Source: AP-15 sp963716115
GTDB taxonomy: Bacteria > Pseudomonadota > Alphaproteobacteria > ATCC43930 > CGMCC-115725
DNA: 64,000 nt
NCBI GenBank assembly: GCA_963716115.1
Contig: CAVQSZ010000008.1
Location: forward strand, 62,001 to 126,000
Reading direction: 5' to 3'
Shown here piece by piece: positions 8,281 through 18,587 of the stretch. A program made the position numbers and the translations under genes. The notes beneath the pieces were generated by a model, which worked only from the letters and a program-made list of their open reading frames with translations, had not been told where the DNA came from and made no database searches. The stretch's first letter is position 1. Each line of letters starts with the position of its first letter.

Positions 8281-11200
8281 TCACGCCCGCCGCGCGACCT
8301 TCGCCTTCACCAGCTCCGGGGTTGGCGAGAGCAGGGCGGCCTCGGGGGCCGGGGCGCGGGCGATCTTGACCAGCGCCTGCATCAGGCGGGCGACGCCGGT
8401 GAGGCGGGTCTTCTCGTCGTCCCAATTGCGCAGGTAGACGATCTTCTGGTCGGGGCGGAGCTTCAGCGCGCCGGCGTTGCGCTGGATCAGATCGACCAGC
8501 CCCTGGGGGTTGGCGAAGCGGTTGTTGCGCAACGTGACGACCGCGCCCTTGGGTCCGGCCTCGACGCGCTCGACCCCGGCCTCGCGGCACCAGCGCTTGA
8601 TCGCGATGATCTGCAAGAGGTTCTCGACCTCGGCCGGCAGCGGGCCGAAGCGGTCGATCAGCTCGGCGGCGAAGGCGTCGATCTCGCGCTTGTCGGCGAG
8701 TGCGGCGATGCGCCGGTAGAGCCCGAGCCGCACCCCCAGATCGGCGACGTAAGCTTCGGGGATCAGGACCGGCGTGCCGACGGTTATCTGCGGGCTCCAT
8801 TCCTCCGGCGGGGCCGCGCCGTCGGTCCGGGCGGCGGCCACCGCCTCCTCGAGCATCTGCTGGTAGAGCTCGATCCCGACCTCGCGGATATGGCCCGACT
8901 GCTCGTCGCCCAAGAGGTTGCCGGCGCCGCGGATGTCGAGGTCGTGGCTGGCCAGCTGAAACCCGGCCCCCAGGGTGTCCAATGTCTGCAAGACCTCGAG
9001 CCGGCGTTGCGCCGTCGGCAGCAGCTTTTTCTTCTCCGGCAGGGTCAGATAGGCGTAGGCGCGGATCTTGGCCCGCCCGATGCGGCCGCGCAGCTGGTAG
9101 AGCTGGGCCAGCCCGAACATGTCGGCGCGGTGCACGATCAAGCGTGTTGGCCGACGGGATGTCGAGGCCCGACTCGATGATGTTGGTCGACACCAGGAGG
9201 TCGAAGGCGCGCTCGTCGAACGCGGTCATCACCGCTTCGAGCTCGGAGGGGGCCATGCGGCCGTGCGCCACCCCGAGCCTGATCTCGGGGACGATCTGGC
9301 GCAGGCGGTCCTGCACCTCGCCCAGATCGGCGATCCGCGGCGCGACGTAGAAGATCTGCCCGCCGCGGTCGCGCTCGCGCATGATCGCCTCGCGGATCGT
9401 CACCGGGTCGTAGGGCATCACAAAGGTGCGCACCGCCAGCCGGTCGATCGGCGGCGAGGCGATGATGCTCATCTCGCGCACGCCCGACAGCGCCAATTGC
9501 AAGGTCCGCGGGATCGGCGTTGCGGTCAATGTCAGCACATGCACGTCGGCCTTGAGCTGCTTCAGCTTTTCTTTTTGCGCGACGCCGAAATGCTGCTCCT
9601 CGTCGACCACCAGCAGCTCCAGATGCGCGAACCGGACATCCTTGGCGAGCAGCGCGTGGGTGCCGATGACGATGTCGAGCCGGCCCTCGGCGAGCTCCGC
9701 CTTGACCGCGCGCGCCTCCTTGGCCGGCACCAGCCGCGACAATTGCCCGATGCGCAACGGCAGGCCGGCGAAGCGCTCGGTAAAGCTGCGGAAATGCTGG
9801 CGCGCCAGCAGCGTCGTCGGCACCACGACCGCGACCTGGCCGCCCGCCATCGCCGCGATAAAGGCGGCGCGCAACGCCACCTCGGTCTTGCCGAAGCCGA
9901 CATCGCCGCAAATCAGCCGGTCCATCGGCTTGCCCGAGGCCATGTCGGCCAAGGTGTCGGCGATCGCGGCGAGCTGATCCTCGGTCTCGGGGTACGGGAA
10001 ACGGGCGGCGAACTCCTCGTAGACGCCATCGGGGGGGGTGAGCACCTCGCCCGGCCGCAATTGGCGCTCGGCGGCGACCCGGATCAGCTCGCCGGCGATG
10101 TCGCGGATGCGCTGCTTGACCCGCGCCTTGCGCGACTGCCAGGCGACGCCGCCCAGCCGGTCGAGCTGCACCCCGGCATCCTCCGAGCCGAAGCGCGACA
10201 ACACCTCGATGTTCTCGACCGGGACGTAGAGCTTGTCGTCGCCGGCATAGAGCACGCGCACGCAATCATGCGGGGCGCCGGCGACATCGATCGTCTCCAG
10301 CGCCTCGTAGCGGCCGATGCCGTGGTCGGCGTGCACGACGAGGTCGCCCGGCGTGAGGTTCGTCGCCTCGGCGATGAACTGGTCGAGGTTGCGCCGCCGC
10401 CGCGGGACACGGGCCAGCCGGTCGCCCAGGATGTCCTGCTCGCCGAGCAGGACCAGCGTGTCGGTGGCGAAGCCCTGCTCGAGCGGCAATACCGCCAGCC
10501 CGACCGCCGAGGGCGGCAGCGCCGCCAGCGCCGGCCCGTCCGCGACGCGGCGCAGATCGGTGAGGCCGCGCTCGCGCAGCACCGTCGCGAGCCGGTCGGC
10601 CGAGCCCTCGCTGAAGGCGGCGACCGCGGCATGGCGGCCGGATTTGCGCTCGGCGTCGAGCCAGTCGCGCACCGCCTCGAACAGCACGACCTTGGGGTCG
10701 GCGCGCTCGGCGGCGAAATTGCGCGCCGGCCGGGCCCCGGCGTCGAGCCGGTCGCCGTCGCCCGCCGCCGCGGCGAAGGGCGACAGCCGGACCACCGGCC
10801 GCCCCTGCAGGCCCCGCTGCAATTCGAGATTGTCGAGATAGAGCTGGTCGGGCCGGACCGGACGGTAGACCGGGGCGCCGGCGCGGGCCGCGCCCGTCGC
10901 ATTGCGCCGCGCGGCGTAGAACTCGGCGATCTGCTCGAGCCGGTGGGCGAAGGCCTCGTCGGCCTGATGGTCGAACGACACGCCGGCGCGCGGCAGGTAG
11001 TCGAGCAATGTCTCCAGCCGCTCGTAATAGAGCGGCAGCCAATGCTCCATGCCGACGTAGCGGCGGCCGGCGCTGACCCCCTCGTAGAGCGGGTCGTCGT
11101 TGCCGGTGGCCCCGAACTGCTCGCGGTAACGCTGCCGGAAGCGGCTGATCGCAGCGTCGTCGAGCAGGACCTCGCTGACCGGGCGCAGCACCGCCTCGGC

Positions 11201-11839
11201 GGCGGCCCCGGTCGAGCGCTGGGTCAGGGGATCGAAGCTGCGCACCGATTCGAGCGCGTCGCCGAAGAAGTCGAGCCGCAGCGGCTGGGGCGCGCCCGCC
11301 GGGTAGAGGTCGAGGATGCCGCCGCGCACCGCGAACTCGCCGGGCTCGCGCACCGTATCGGTGCGGATGTAGCCGTTGTTGCGGAAGAAGCTCTGCAGGC
11401 GGTCATGCCCGATCCGCCCGCCTGGCCGCAGGGTCAGCACCCGGCCGGCGAAGAGGCCGCGCGGCGGCGCGCGCTGAACCAGCGCGTTGATCGTCGTCAA
11501 CACGACGAGCGGGGTATCGGCGCCGCCGGTCGCCAGCCGGGTCAGGGTGTCGATGCGCCGGCTGACGATCTCGCCGTTCGGCGACACCCGGTCGTAGGGC
11601 AGACAGTCCCAGGCCGGGAAGGTCAGCGCGTCGAGCTCGGGATGGAAAAAGGCGAGGGCCGCGGCAAACCGCGCCATCCGCCCGTCGTCGCGGCAGACAT
11701 GCAGCCAGGGGAGGACGTGACCCTCGGCGACGAGGTCGCCGATCGCCGCGGCGTCATACCCCTCGGGCGCGCCGGTGAGCGCAACCGGCCGCGGCCGCGC
11801 GGCGAGCGAGCGGGCGAGGTCGGCGAGGCCGGGGTTCAT
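8281..11839 (-). CDS. mfd: Transcription-repair coupling factor Mfd (one frameshift)
   Basis: Mfd is a DNA translocase that removes stalled RNA polymerase at lesions and recruits UvrA. Starting from ATG 11839 (MNPGLADLARSL) the protein shows the UvrB-like module, the RNA-polymerase-binding domain (GDLVVHADHGIGRYEAL), Walker A GDVGFGKTEVALRAAF, DEEQ box VVDEEQHFGV, motif VI region GLDIPSANT, and the C-terminal UvrA-binding domain (ITVGTPVLIPEAYV). The frame changes at about 9140, where one extra base turns NTLIVHRADMFGLAQL into another phase. Removing it gives 1,185 residues, normal for Mfd. The gene is essential for coupled repair and fully conserved elsewhere, so the indel is probably a consensus error. 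It converges with mrr. The conserved neighbours sdhE and recG lie upstream. Confidence 0.93.
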
Positions 11840-11926
11840 TCGGCTGACGCCAAACGTCCTCTCCACCCTCCAGGGGGGAGAGAGCCTGCCCCGGACCCGA
11901 TCCGGGGGAGGGGCCCGCCCCCTCCC

Positions 11927-12080
11927 TGACCCTCCCCCGCTCGCGGGGGAGGGAGATACAGCTGACCCTCCCCCGCTCGCGGGGGAGGGAAGGGTGGGGG
12001 TGGGAGGGTGAGGTGGGCGCCGCCGGTGCGGCAGCGCCCCCACCTCACCCCGACCCTCTCCGCCTCCGAGGGCGGAGAGG
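11927..12080. repeat. Cluster of GC-rich palindromic repeats
   Basis: Between mfd and sdhE there are two identical 28-base units at 11927-11954 and 11963-11990. Each contains a hairpin of 11-base arms (CCCTCCCCCGC / GCGGGGGAGGG). They are followed by an imperfect GTGAGGTGGG.../...CCCACCTCAC hairpin around 12008-12048 and a third hairpin CCCTCTCCGCC / GGCGGAGAGGG at 12054-12080. A related element occurs at 20001-20066. These are intergenic mosaic palindromes common in GC-rich alphaproteobacteria. Their function here could be mRNA 3'-end stabilisation between the minus-strand genes. Confidence 0.8.
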
Positions 12081-12098
12081 GAGCAAGGAGGGAGGGAA

Positions 12099-12371
12099 TC
12101 ATCTCGCAGGCGATGCGTCGGTGAACGACAGCAAGAGGCGGGTCACGTCGTGGTCGTGCTCGGGCGGCGGCGCGGCGCGGCCGGCGACCCAGTCCCACAG
12201 ATCGGCGTCGGCGCAGTCGAGCAGCGCCTCGTAGCGGTCGAGCTGGCCCTCGTCGAGCCCGGCGAGATGCGCGTCGGCGAAGCGGCCGAGGATCAGGTCG
12301 CTCTCCCGCGTCCCGCGATGCCAGGACCGGAACAGCAGGCGCTTGCGGCGAATATCCGAGGGTGAGGTCAC
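12099..12371 (-). CDS. sdhE: FAD assembly factor SdhE
   Basis: A 90-residue protein of the SdhE/Sdh5 family (DUF339), which promotes covalent FAD attachment to the succinate dehydrogenase flavoprotein. The conserved core is RRKRLLFRSWHRGTRESDLILGRF, containing the invariant RG and E of the family, followed by YEALLDCADADLWDWV. GTG 12371 (VTSPSDIRRKR) is preferred because homology starts there. An ATG at 12410 would add 13 residues with no conservation. It lies between recG (divergent, 44 bases away) and mfd, an arrangement usual in alphaproteobacteria. The C terminus is normal in length. Confidence 0.92.
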   Translation of the reverse strand: MTSPSDIRRKRLLFRSWHRGTRESDLILGRFADAHLAGLDEGQLDRYEALLDCADADLWDWVAGRAAPPPEHDHDVTRLLLSFTDASPAR

Positions 12372-12415
12372 GCGGCGCTCTTGGCGGTGGGCGGGTCGAG
12401 ATATAGACATCTTTC

Positions 12416-14496
12416 GTGCGCCCCGCCATCCTCGACAGGCTGTTCGCGCCGGTGACGGCGCTTTCCGGCATCGGGCCGCAGCTGGCGAAGCTGTTCGAGC
12501 GGCTGGCCGGCCCACTGGTCGTCGACCTCCTTTGGCATCTGCCGAGCGGCATCGTCGACCGCCGCGCCTCGCCGCCGATCCGCGAGCTCGAGCACGATCA
12601 GACCGTCACCGTGCGGGTGCGGGTCGAGGCGCACGAGCCCGGCATCGGGCGGCGGCCCTACCGGATATTGTGCACCGACGGCGGCGGCACGCTGACCCTC
12701 GTCTATTTCAACGTCAAGAGCGACTACCTCGCTCGCCTGCTGCCGATCGGGGCCGAGCGCATCGTCAGCGGCCGGGTCGAATACTACAATCACGCGCCGC
12801 AGATCGCCCATCCCGATCTGGTGCTGCGGCCCGACGAGCTCGACCGGTTGAAGCCGATCGAGCCGGTCTACCCGCTGACCCAGGGGCTCGCGCCGCGGAT
12901 CGTGCAGAAGGCGGTTGAGGCGGCGCTCGACCGCGCCCCGGCGCTGCCCGAATGGATCGACCCGAGCCTCTTGCGGCAGCGGCAATGGCCCGGCTGGGGC
13001 GAGGCCTTGCGTCTCGCCCATGCCCCGGCCGGACCGACCGATCTGTCGCCGGGCCACCCGGCGCGCGAGCGGCTCGCCTATGACGAAATCTTCGCCAGCC
13101 AGCTCGCGGTGGCGCTGGTCCGCGCCCGCCGGCATCGCCAGAAGGGCCGGGCGCTCGATCGGCACCGGGCGCGCTCAGCAGCCTCGCCGAGGCCGGTCTC
13201 GGCTTTGCGCTGACCGGGGCGCAGCGTCTGGCGATCGCCGAGATCGCCGCCGAGATGAAGGAGCCGCGGCGGATGATGCGGCTCTTGCAGGGCGATGTCG
13301 GCAGCGGCAAGACCGTGGTCGCGCTGAGCGCGATGCTGACCGCGGTCGAGGCGGCGGCCAGGCGGCGCTGATGGCCCCGACCGAGCTCTTGGCGCGCCAG
13401 CATCACGCGACCTTGCAGCGCCACGCCGCCCCTGCCGGGGTCGAGATCGGCCTCCTTACCGGGCGGGAGAAGGGGAGGGCGCGCGCCTCGATGCTGGCGA
13501 GCCTGGCTTCGGGGCTGACCCCGATCGTCGTCGGCACCCACGCGCTGATCCAGCCCGATGTCGCCTTCCGCGACCTCGCCCTCGTCGTCATCGACGAGCA
13601 GCACCGCTTCGGCGTCGAGCAGCGGCTGGCGTTGAGCGCCAAGGGCCGCGACGCCGACACCCTGCTGATGAGCGCGACGCCGATCCCGCGCACCCTGATG
13701 ATGACCGCCTATGGCGACCTCGACGTGTCGCGGCTGACCGAGAAGCCGGCCGGCCGGCTGCCGGTCGACACCCGCACCGTCGCCATCGAGCGCATCGACG
13801 ACGTGGTGGCGGCGGTCGGCCGCGCCATCGCGCAGGGGGCGAAGGCCTATTGGATCTGCCCGATGGTCGAGGAATCCGAGGCGGCCGACCTCGCCGCCGC
13901 GCGCGAGCGCTACGAGGCGCTGGCGCCGCTGCTGCCGGGCCATGTCGGCCTCGTCCACGGGCGGATGAAGGCGGAGGAGAAGGACCGGGTGATGGCCGGT
14001 TTCGCCGGCGGCGGCGCGGACCTCCTGGTGGCGACGACGGTGGTCGAGGTCGGCGTCGACGTGCCGGCCGCGACGATCATGGTGATCGAGCGCGCCGAGC
14101 GCTTCGGCCTCGCCCAATTGCACCAATTGCGCGGCCGCATCGGCCGCGGCGACCAGGCCTCGACCTGTCTCTTGCTTATACCAGTCGCCGCTCGGCGAGG
14201 TGGCCCGCCGTCGGCTTGAGATCCTGCGCGAGACCGAGGACGGGTTTCGCATCGCCGAGGAGGATTTGCGCCTGCGCGGGGCCGGCGAGGTGCTGGGGAC
14301 GCGGCAGAGCGGATTGCCGAGCCTGCGCCTCGCCGACCTTGCGACCCATGGCGAGCTGATCGCGATCGCCCACGACGACGCCCGCCTCGTCCTCGACCGC
14401 GACCCACACCTCGAAACCGAGCGCGGCCGGGCGCTGCGCACCCTCCTCTACCTCTTCCGCCGCGACGAGGCGGCGCAGTACCTGCGCGCGGGGTGA
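12416..14496 (+). CDS. recG: ATP-dependent DNA helicase RecG (four frameshifts)
   Basis: RecG reverses stalled replication forks and branch-migrates Holliday junctions. GTG 12416 opens at RPAILDRLFAPVTALSGIG. The OB-fold wedge domain (to about residue 200), Walker A LLQGDVGSGKT, DEQH box VVIDEQHRFG, SATPIPRT, VEVGVDVP and QLRGRIGRG are all present but in shifting frames. The apparent indels are +1 near 13155, +1 near 13170, -1 at about 13353 (GGG reduced to GG in EAGGQAAL) and +1 at about 14178. Corrected, the protein has 692 residues, the standard size. Every conserved motif survives, so consensus error is more likely than gene loss. A divergent promoter shared with sdhE must lie in 12372-12415. 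Confidence 0.9.
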
Positions 14497-14521
14497 GCGC
14501 CACCGGATCGCTGCTTGCAAT

Positions 14522-14739
14522 TCAGGATCGTATCGGAACACTCTGGGAAAAAGCCCTGCCGTAGGCGGCCCAATCGGGGAATACGATCACCCCGAAGATC
14601 TGGCCGGCATAGGCGCCGGCATGGCAGTGGCCGAGGCGCACGGAGAGGCGCCATGCCTCTTCAAAACCGGCGCGATCTGCCTGGCAAGGCCGATGTCCTG
14701 AGCATTTCCCCTCCACCTGGAAACGGCAACGACCGCCAT
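14522..14739 (-). pseudogene. Broken small hypothetical gene
   Basis: ATG 14739 is preceded by a strong GGGAGG site and begins MAVVAVSRWRGNAQDIGLARQIAPVLKRHGA. The natural continuation RLGHCHAGAYAGQIFGVIVFPDWAAYGRAF is in another frame after about 14650, shifted by one missing or two extra bases. Together these parts resemble a family of about 100-residue cytoplasmic proteins with an antibiotic-monooxygenase-like (ferredoxin) fold. The tail after AYGRAF diverges and ends early at 14522, so both a frameshift and a 3' truncation are likely. The family assignment is from memory of short motifs and is uncertain. Confidence 0.45.
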
Positions 14740-14934
14740 TTCAGCCTCCCTTGCGTTGATCTCCCACCCGCGGGAGGAGGCGGGCCTATCCCGCGGCGCC
14801 ACGGCCGAGTGTGACCCGGCTCACACTCCGGGGGCGGCCTCCAATTTCACCGATGACAGGCTCGATGCCGCAGGGTTGCCGTTGGCGGCGCGCAAAGACC
14901 CATTTATTGTGGGCCATTATCAGGAGGATTGCCG

Positions 14935-15192
14935 ATGACCGCGGATAAGGCGCGCGAAGTGGAAATAGGGGTTACGGCCTTCAAGGCGCGCTGCCTCGCC
15001 TTGATCGACGAAGTGGCGCAGGGGAAGACCGGCCGGGTCTTGCTGATGAAGCACAATCGGCCGGTCGCCGCGATCGTTCCGGTGGAGAAGGCGCCGGCAG
15101 AGCTTTGGGGCGCGATGCGGGGCACGGTGAAGCTCGCGCCCGGCGTCAATCTGACCGAGGGCGCCGGTGAAATTTGGGAAGCCGACGCTTGA
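14935..15192 (+). CDS. Phd/YefM-family antitoxin
   Basis: An 85-residue antitoxin. ATG 14935 follows AGGAGGAT at good spacing. Residues 10-60 (VGVTAFKARCLALIDEVAQGKTGRVLLMKHNRPVAAIVP type) show the Phd/YefM fold, with the N-terminal DNA-binding part and the G-x-PVA(A/V)IVP strand. The C-terminal TVKLAPGVNLTEGAGEIWEADA is the toxin-wrapping arm typical of antitoxins paired with PIN toxins. The stop lies two bases before the ATG of vapC. The complex should repress its own promoter, which must lie in the region ending at 14920. Confidence 0.88.
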   Translation: MTADKAREVEIGVTAFKARCLALIDEVAQGKTGRVLLMKHNRPVAAIVPVEKAPAELWGAMRGTVKLAPGVNLTEGAGEIWEADA

Positions 15193-15194
15193 CG

Positions 15195-15611
15195 ATGGCG
15201 CAGCCTGTGCTCCTCGACACCTGCGCCGCGATCTGGTTGATGAACGGCGACCCGATTTCGGCGGCAAGCCGGGCGTCGATCACCGCCGCCCAGGCCGGCA
15301 ATCTCGGGGTCTATGTGTCACCGATGACCGCCTGGGAGATCGCGACCTTGGTCGCCAAGAACCGACTCCAGCTCACCCTCTCGCCAGAGGCTTGGTTCGA
15401 CGGGCTTTTGGCGCTGGCCGACGTGCGTCTCGCCGCGCTGCCGCCAAAGGTGTTGATCGCATCCACGATGTTGCCGGGGAGGCCGCCCAAAGATCCGGTC
15501 GATCGGATCATCGCCGCGACTGGCCGCGCGTTCGGCTATTCCATCATTACCCGCGACGGCGATTTGATGCTCTATGCCCGAGCCGGGCACATCGAGGCGG
15601 TCGGGTGTTGA
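15195..15611 (+). CDS. vapC: PIN-domain ribonuclease toxin (VapC)
   Basis: A 138-residue PIN-domain protein. The first acidic residue lies in VLLDTCAAIWLM, the second in TAWEIATLV, and the third and fourth in DPVDRIIAATGRAFGYSIITRDGDLM. All four Mg-binding acidic positions expected for a VapC ribonuclease are present. ATG 15195 follows the antitoxin stop by two bases, so the pair is one operon. This is one of two or three apparently intact toxins among the eight TA-like loci of the window. VapC enzymes usually cut tRNA or rRNA. Confidence 0.88.
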   Translation: MAQPVLLDTCAAIWLMNGDPISAASRASITAAQAGNLGVYVSPMTAWEIATLVAKNRLQLTLSPEAWFDGLLALADVRLAALPPKVLIASTMLPGRPPKDPVDRIIAATGRAFGYSIITRDGDLMLYARAGHIEAVGC

Positions 15612-15638
15612 TCGCTCCGACCGCCTCCGCCGGCTCGC

Positions 15639-15766
15639 TCAGTTGATGCCGAGGAGCTTCGCCGCGGCGCCGCCGAGGATTGCGGTCTTGTCAGCGTCGG
15701 AGAGGCCGGGGATCGACAGGATGTGGTCGACCGGCGCCCGGTTCCACGGGAACGGGTGCGGCGGCG
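15639..15766 (-). pseudogene. 3' remnant of an amidohydrolase gene
   Basis: The minus strand encodes PFPWNRAPVDHILSIPGLSD and then DKTAILGGAAAKLLGIN followed by a stop. This is almost the same as the C terminus of the complete amidohydrolase at 17301-18401. About 115 bases are near-identical (15647-15762 against 17311-17425, roughly 90% by eye). No barrel or metal-binding residues precede it. Upstream in transcription order is the YcaQ-like gene, so the 5' part of this second amidohydrolase copy has been replaced. Confidence 0.8.
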
Positions 15767-16996
15767 TCAATCGGCCGCTTGCCGCCGGATTGTCTCCGTA
15801 TGCAGGGCGGCGGCGAGATCGCCGCGCTCGCCGATTTCGACGCGTTCGAGCTCCAGCCATTCCGCGACTTCGGCAAGCGCCGCAGAGAGGTGTTCGGGCA
15901 GGTCCGACGGCGCGCCCGGCTCGCGGTGGGCGCCCGGCACCCGCAGCACCTTGGCTTTGCGGTCGGCCTTGAGGTCGACCCTCGCCACCAGCCTGTCGCC
16001 GAGCAGAAAGGGAAGGACGTAATAGCCGTGCCGGCGCTTTGCGGCGGGCGTGTAGATTTCGATGCGGTAGCGCAGACCGAACAGCCGCTCGGTCCTCGAC
16101 CGTTCCCAGACCAGCGGATCGAACGGCGCCAGGACGGTGCGCGCCCTGATCCGGCGAGGTCGGCGCGCATCTCGATGCAGATAGGCCTGTTGCCGCCAGC
16201 CCTCGACCTCGACCGGCGCCAGCTCGCCCTGCTCGACCAGCTCGGCAAGCCGTGGGGTTGCGTCTTTGACGCCCAGGCGAAAATAGTCGCGCAGATCGTT
16301 GGCCGTGGCCACACCCAGCGCCCGAGCGGCGATGCCGAGCAAGCTGCGGTGCGCATCGGGCTCCGCTGGGGTGGGCGCGTCCAGGACAGCGCGCGGCAGA
16401 ACGCGCTCGGTCAAGTCGTACACCCGCTCGAAGCTGCCCCGCCGCGTCAGGGTGGTGACGCGGCCGGCCCAGAACAGCCATTCGAGCGCGTTCTTGGCGT
16501 CGCTCCAGCCCCACCATCCGCCCACCCGCTTGGCGGCGCCTTTGGCGGCCTCTACCTCGGACGCCGCGATCGGGCCACCGGCAGCGATCTGGGCGAGGAT
16601 CGCGTCCGCCTCGCCGCGGCGTTCGCGGGCGAATTCCGCGACGCGGCGCCAAGTGCCTTGGCCGTTTTCCGCCCGGGCCATCCGCCAGCGCAGCAGGGGC
16701 TGGAGCTCGATCGGCAGCAGCGAAGCCTCGTGCGCCCAATATTCGAAGAGGCGGGGCGACGGACCCCATGCGGCCTGGTCGAGCAGGTTGCGCGGGTAGC
16801 TCCCGAGGCGCGCGAAGAGCGGGAGATAGTGCGCCCGCGCCAGCACGTTGACGCTGTCGATCTGGAGGAGGCCGATCCGGCCCAGCACCCGCCGCAGATG
16901 AAGCTGGTCGATTTGCCCGCTCGGGCGCGGTTCGGCGAAGCCCTGCGCCGCCAATGCGATGCGCCGGGCTGCGCTGGCGGAGAGCTTCTCGACCAA
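15767..16996 (-). CDS. Winged-helix DNA glycosylase-like protein (YcaQ family)
   Basis: A protein of about 409 residues of the HTH_42/YcaQ family, whose characterised members unhook DNA interstrand crosslinks. Recognisable segments are SASAARRIALAAQGF, the IGLLQIDSVNVLARAHYLPLFARLGSY stretch with the conserved QID, WAHEASLLP, and the tail block LAPFDPLVWERSRTERLFGLRYRIEIYTPAAKRRHGYYVLPFL. Homology starts near TTG 16996 (LVEKLSASAARR). The open frame continues to an ATG at 17182, which would add 62 unconserved residues. The gene lies between the complete amidohydrolase and a remnant of its 3' end, as if inserted between two copies. The catalytic QxD-type motif is retained, so the enzyme may be active. 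Confidence 0.82.
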   Translation of the reverse strand: MVEKLSASAARRIALAAQGFAEPRPSGQIDQLHLRRVLGRIGLLQIDSVNVLARAHYLPLFARLGSYPRNLLDQAAWGPSPRLFEYWAHEASLLPIELQPLLRWRMARAENGQGTWRRVAEFARERRGEADAILAQIAAGGPIAASEVEAAKGAAKRVGGWWGWSDAKNALEWLFWAGRVTTLTRRGSFERVYDLTERVLPRAVLDAPTPAEPDAHRSLLGIAARALGVATANDLRDYFRLGVKDATPRLAELVEQGELAPVEVEGWRQQAYLHRDARRPRRIRARTVLAPFDPLVWERSRTERLFGLRYRIEIYTPAAKRRHGYYVLPFLLGDRLVARVDLKADRKAKVLRVPGAHREPGAPSDLPEHLSAALAEVAEWLELERVEIGERGDLAAALHTETIRRQAAD

Positions 16997-17242
16997 TGGC
17001 CTGGGGTTCCTCAGACCGATCGCCCCGCCGCGCGGCGGATCACGCCCGACAGCGAGTCGGTCACGTTCCGCCGGGCGAGCGCGAGCAGGGTGCATCGGCG
17101 GGCGGACGCGAACCTCCGCGACCCGCTCTTGCTCGTTCGCTAATCGATAGCATCTGATGGATGCAGCCCAACTGCCCACCATACCGGCGAAGGCCGGTGC
17201 CCATGGCAGAGATGGGTCCCGGCCTTCCCCACGGAACTAAGT

Positions 17243-17263
17243 CCGTGGGCTGAAGGCCCACGG
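17243..17263. repeat. Hairpin repeat CCGTGGGC-TGAAG-GCCCACGG, copy 1
   Basis: An 8-base perfect inverted repeat with a TGAAG loop lies just downstream of the minus-strand amidohydrolase (17301) and near the alternative 5' end of the YcaQ-like gene. An extended second copy with the same loop is at 61211-61243. No run of T follows on either strand, so it is not a standard Rho-independent terminator. It looks like a small dispersed repeat. Confidence 0.7.
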
Positions 17264-17300
17264 GAAGGCGGGAACGGAGTCAGGTGTCTGGTTCCTTCCA

Positions 17301-18401
17301 CTAGCTCGGGATGCCGAGCAGCTTTGCCGCGGTGCCGCCGAGGATCGCGGTCTTGTCGGCGTCGGAAAGGCCGGGGATCGACAGGATGTGGTCGACCGGG
17401 ACCTTGTTCCACGGGAACGGGTAGTCGGTGCCGAGGATCACCTGGCCCACGCCCAATTCGGCGATCAGGTGGCGCATCGCCTCGCCCGTAAACATGATCG
17501 TGTCGAAATAGAGCTGGCCGTCCTTCAGGTATTGGGTCGGCTTTTTCTTCGGCAATGGGCCGACCCGGTCGGGGAAGGTGGTGATCACCGCGTCCGAGCG
17601 CGCGGCGTAGGACGGCAGAAAGCCGCCGCCGTGCGCGGCGCAGATCTTCAGGCCCGGGAAGCGGTCGAGCGTCCCTTCGAAGATCAGGTGCGACAAGGCG
17701 ATCGTGGTTTCGAGCGGGTTGCCGATCGTGTTGGTCAGGAGGCCGCTGCCCTTCAGCCGCCCGCTCGGCTCCAATTCGCGGCTGCCGGTCGGGTGCATGA
17801 ATATCAGGATGCCAAGCTCTTCGCACTTGGCCCAGACCGGGTGGAATTTCGGGTCGGCCAATTCCTGCCCGGCGACGCTGCCGCCGATCGACAGCCCGCG
17901 CAGCCCCAGATTCTTGACCGCGTGCTGGAGCTGCTCGACGGCGAGGTCCGGGTGCTGCAGGGCGGCCGTTGCGAAGGCGACGAAACGGTCGGGGGTGGCG
18001 GCGCAGAACTCGGCCAGCTTCTCGTTCTGAATGCGGATCAGCTCCGCCGCCGCGTCGCGCTCGGCGCGGTACCAATAGGGGTTGATGCTGAGCGCCTCGA
18101 CATCGACCCCCTCGGCGTCCATCTCGGCGATGCGGTCGCCGAGGTTCGCCCATAAGAGGCCCGGCGCCTCCAGCGGGTGCTTGATCACCGCCGCCGCCTC
18201 GGGAACGATGCAGTGGGCGTGGATGTCGACGGTCTTGACCCGCTTGCCGGCGACCACGACCTCGCGTCGCCGTCCGGCGGCCGGGGTCGAGGCCGAGCCG
18301 GCCCCGGCCGCCGCCGCCCCACTCGACGCGGCGGTCATCGCGCAGCCGACAAACGAAATGCCGGCGAGCGCGCTCGACAGCAGATCCGCGCTGATCGCCA
18401 T
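17301..18401 (-). CDS. Amidohydrolase family 2 protein with N-terminal signal-like segment
   Basis: A 366-residue TIM-barrel amidohydrolase related to ACMSD and other decarboxylases. The first metal site is VDIHAHCIVPE (HxH). Further sites are ILIFMHPTGS, AAHGGGFLPSY and GTDYPFPW, which supplies the catalytic Asp. The N terminus (MAISADLLSSALAGISFVGCAMTAAS) is hydrophobic and ends in a Cys. It resembles a lipoprotein or Tat-type leader without a clear twin Arg, so export is possible but unproven. ATG 18401 has AGGAGAAAG upstream. Its 3' 115 bases are duplicated at 15647-15762. No obvious pathway partner is adjacent. Confidence 0.88.
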   Translation of the reverse strand: MAISADLLSSALAGISFVGCAMTAASSGAAAAGAGSASTPAAGRRREVVVAGKRVKTVDIHAHCIVPEAAAVIKHPLEAPGLLWANLGDRIAEMDAEGVDVEALSINPYWYRAERDAAAELIRIQNEKLAEFCAATPDRFVAFATAALQHPDLAVEQLQHAVKNLGLRGLSIGGSVAGQELADPKFHPVWAKCEELGILIFMHPTGSRELEPSGRLKGSGLLTNTIGNPLETTIALSHLIFEGTLDRFPGLKICAAHGGGFLPSYAARSDAVITTFPDRVGPLPKKKPTQYLKDGQLYFDTIMFTGEAMRHLIAELGVGQVILGTDYPFPWNKVPVDHILSIPGLSDADKTAILGGTAAKLLGIPS

Positions 18402-18587
18402 TTTCTTTCTCCTCGATTGATCTCAATTCCGTTCGCCGGCGAGCCTACTACAAATTCCAGCGGTGGGAGCGTCGTGATCGCCGCGTCAGGTTTGCGCCCT
18501 CGCCCGGCGCGTATTACCTTGAGCCGATCGGCCGAGATGCGCTCCGGCTACAAGCGGGCGCGCCCGGTCGCGCAGGAGGAAGACATC

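Noticed and set aside
8281..11839. Programmed frameshifting in mfd, recG and others
   Set aside because: There is no slippery heptamer with downstream structure at the sites, the genes are not known for recoding, and the same kind of +1 event occurs in about 15 unrelated genes.
9119..11929. 936-codon open frame on the plus strand opposite mfd
   Set aside because: It is antisense to a conserved gene, has low-complexity Arg/Gly/Ala/His composition, no ribosome site and no motifs; long antisense frames are expected at about 70% GC.
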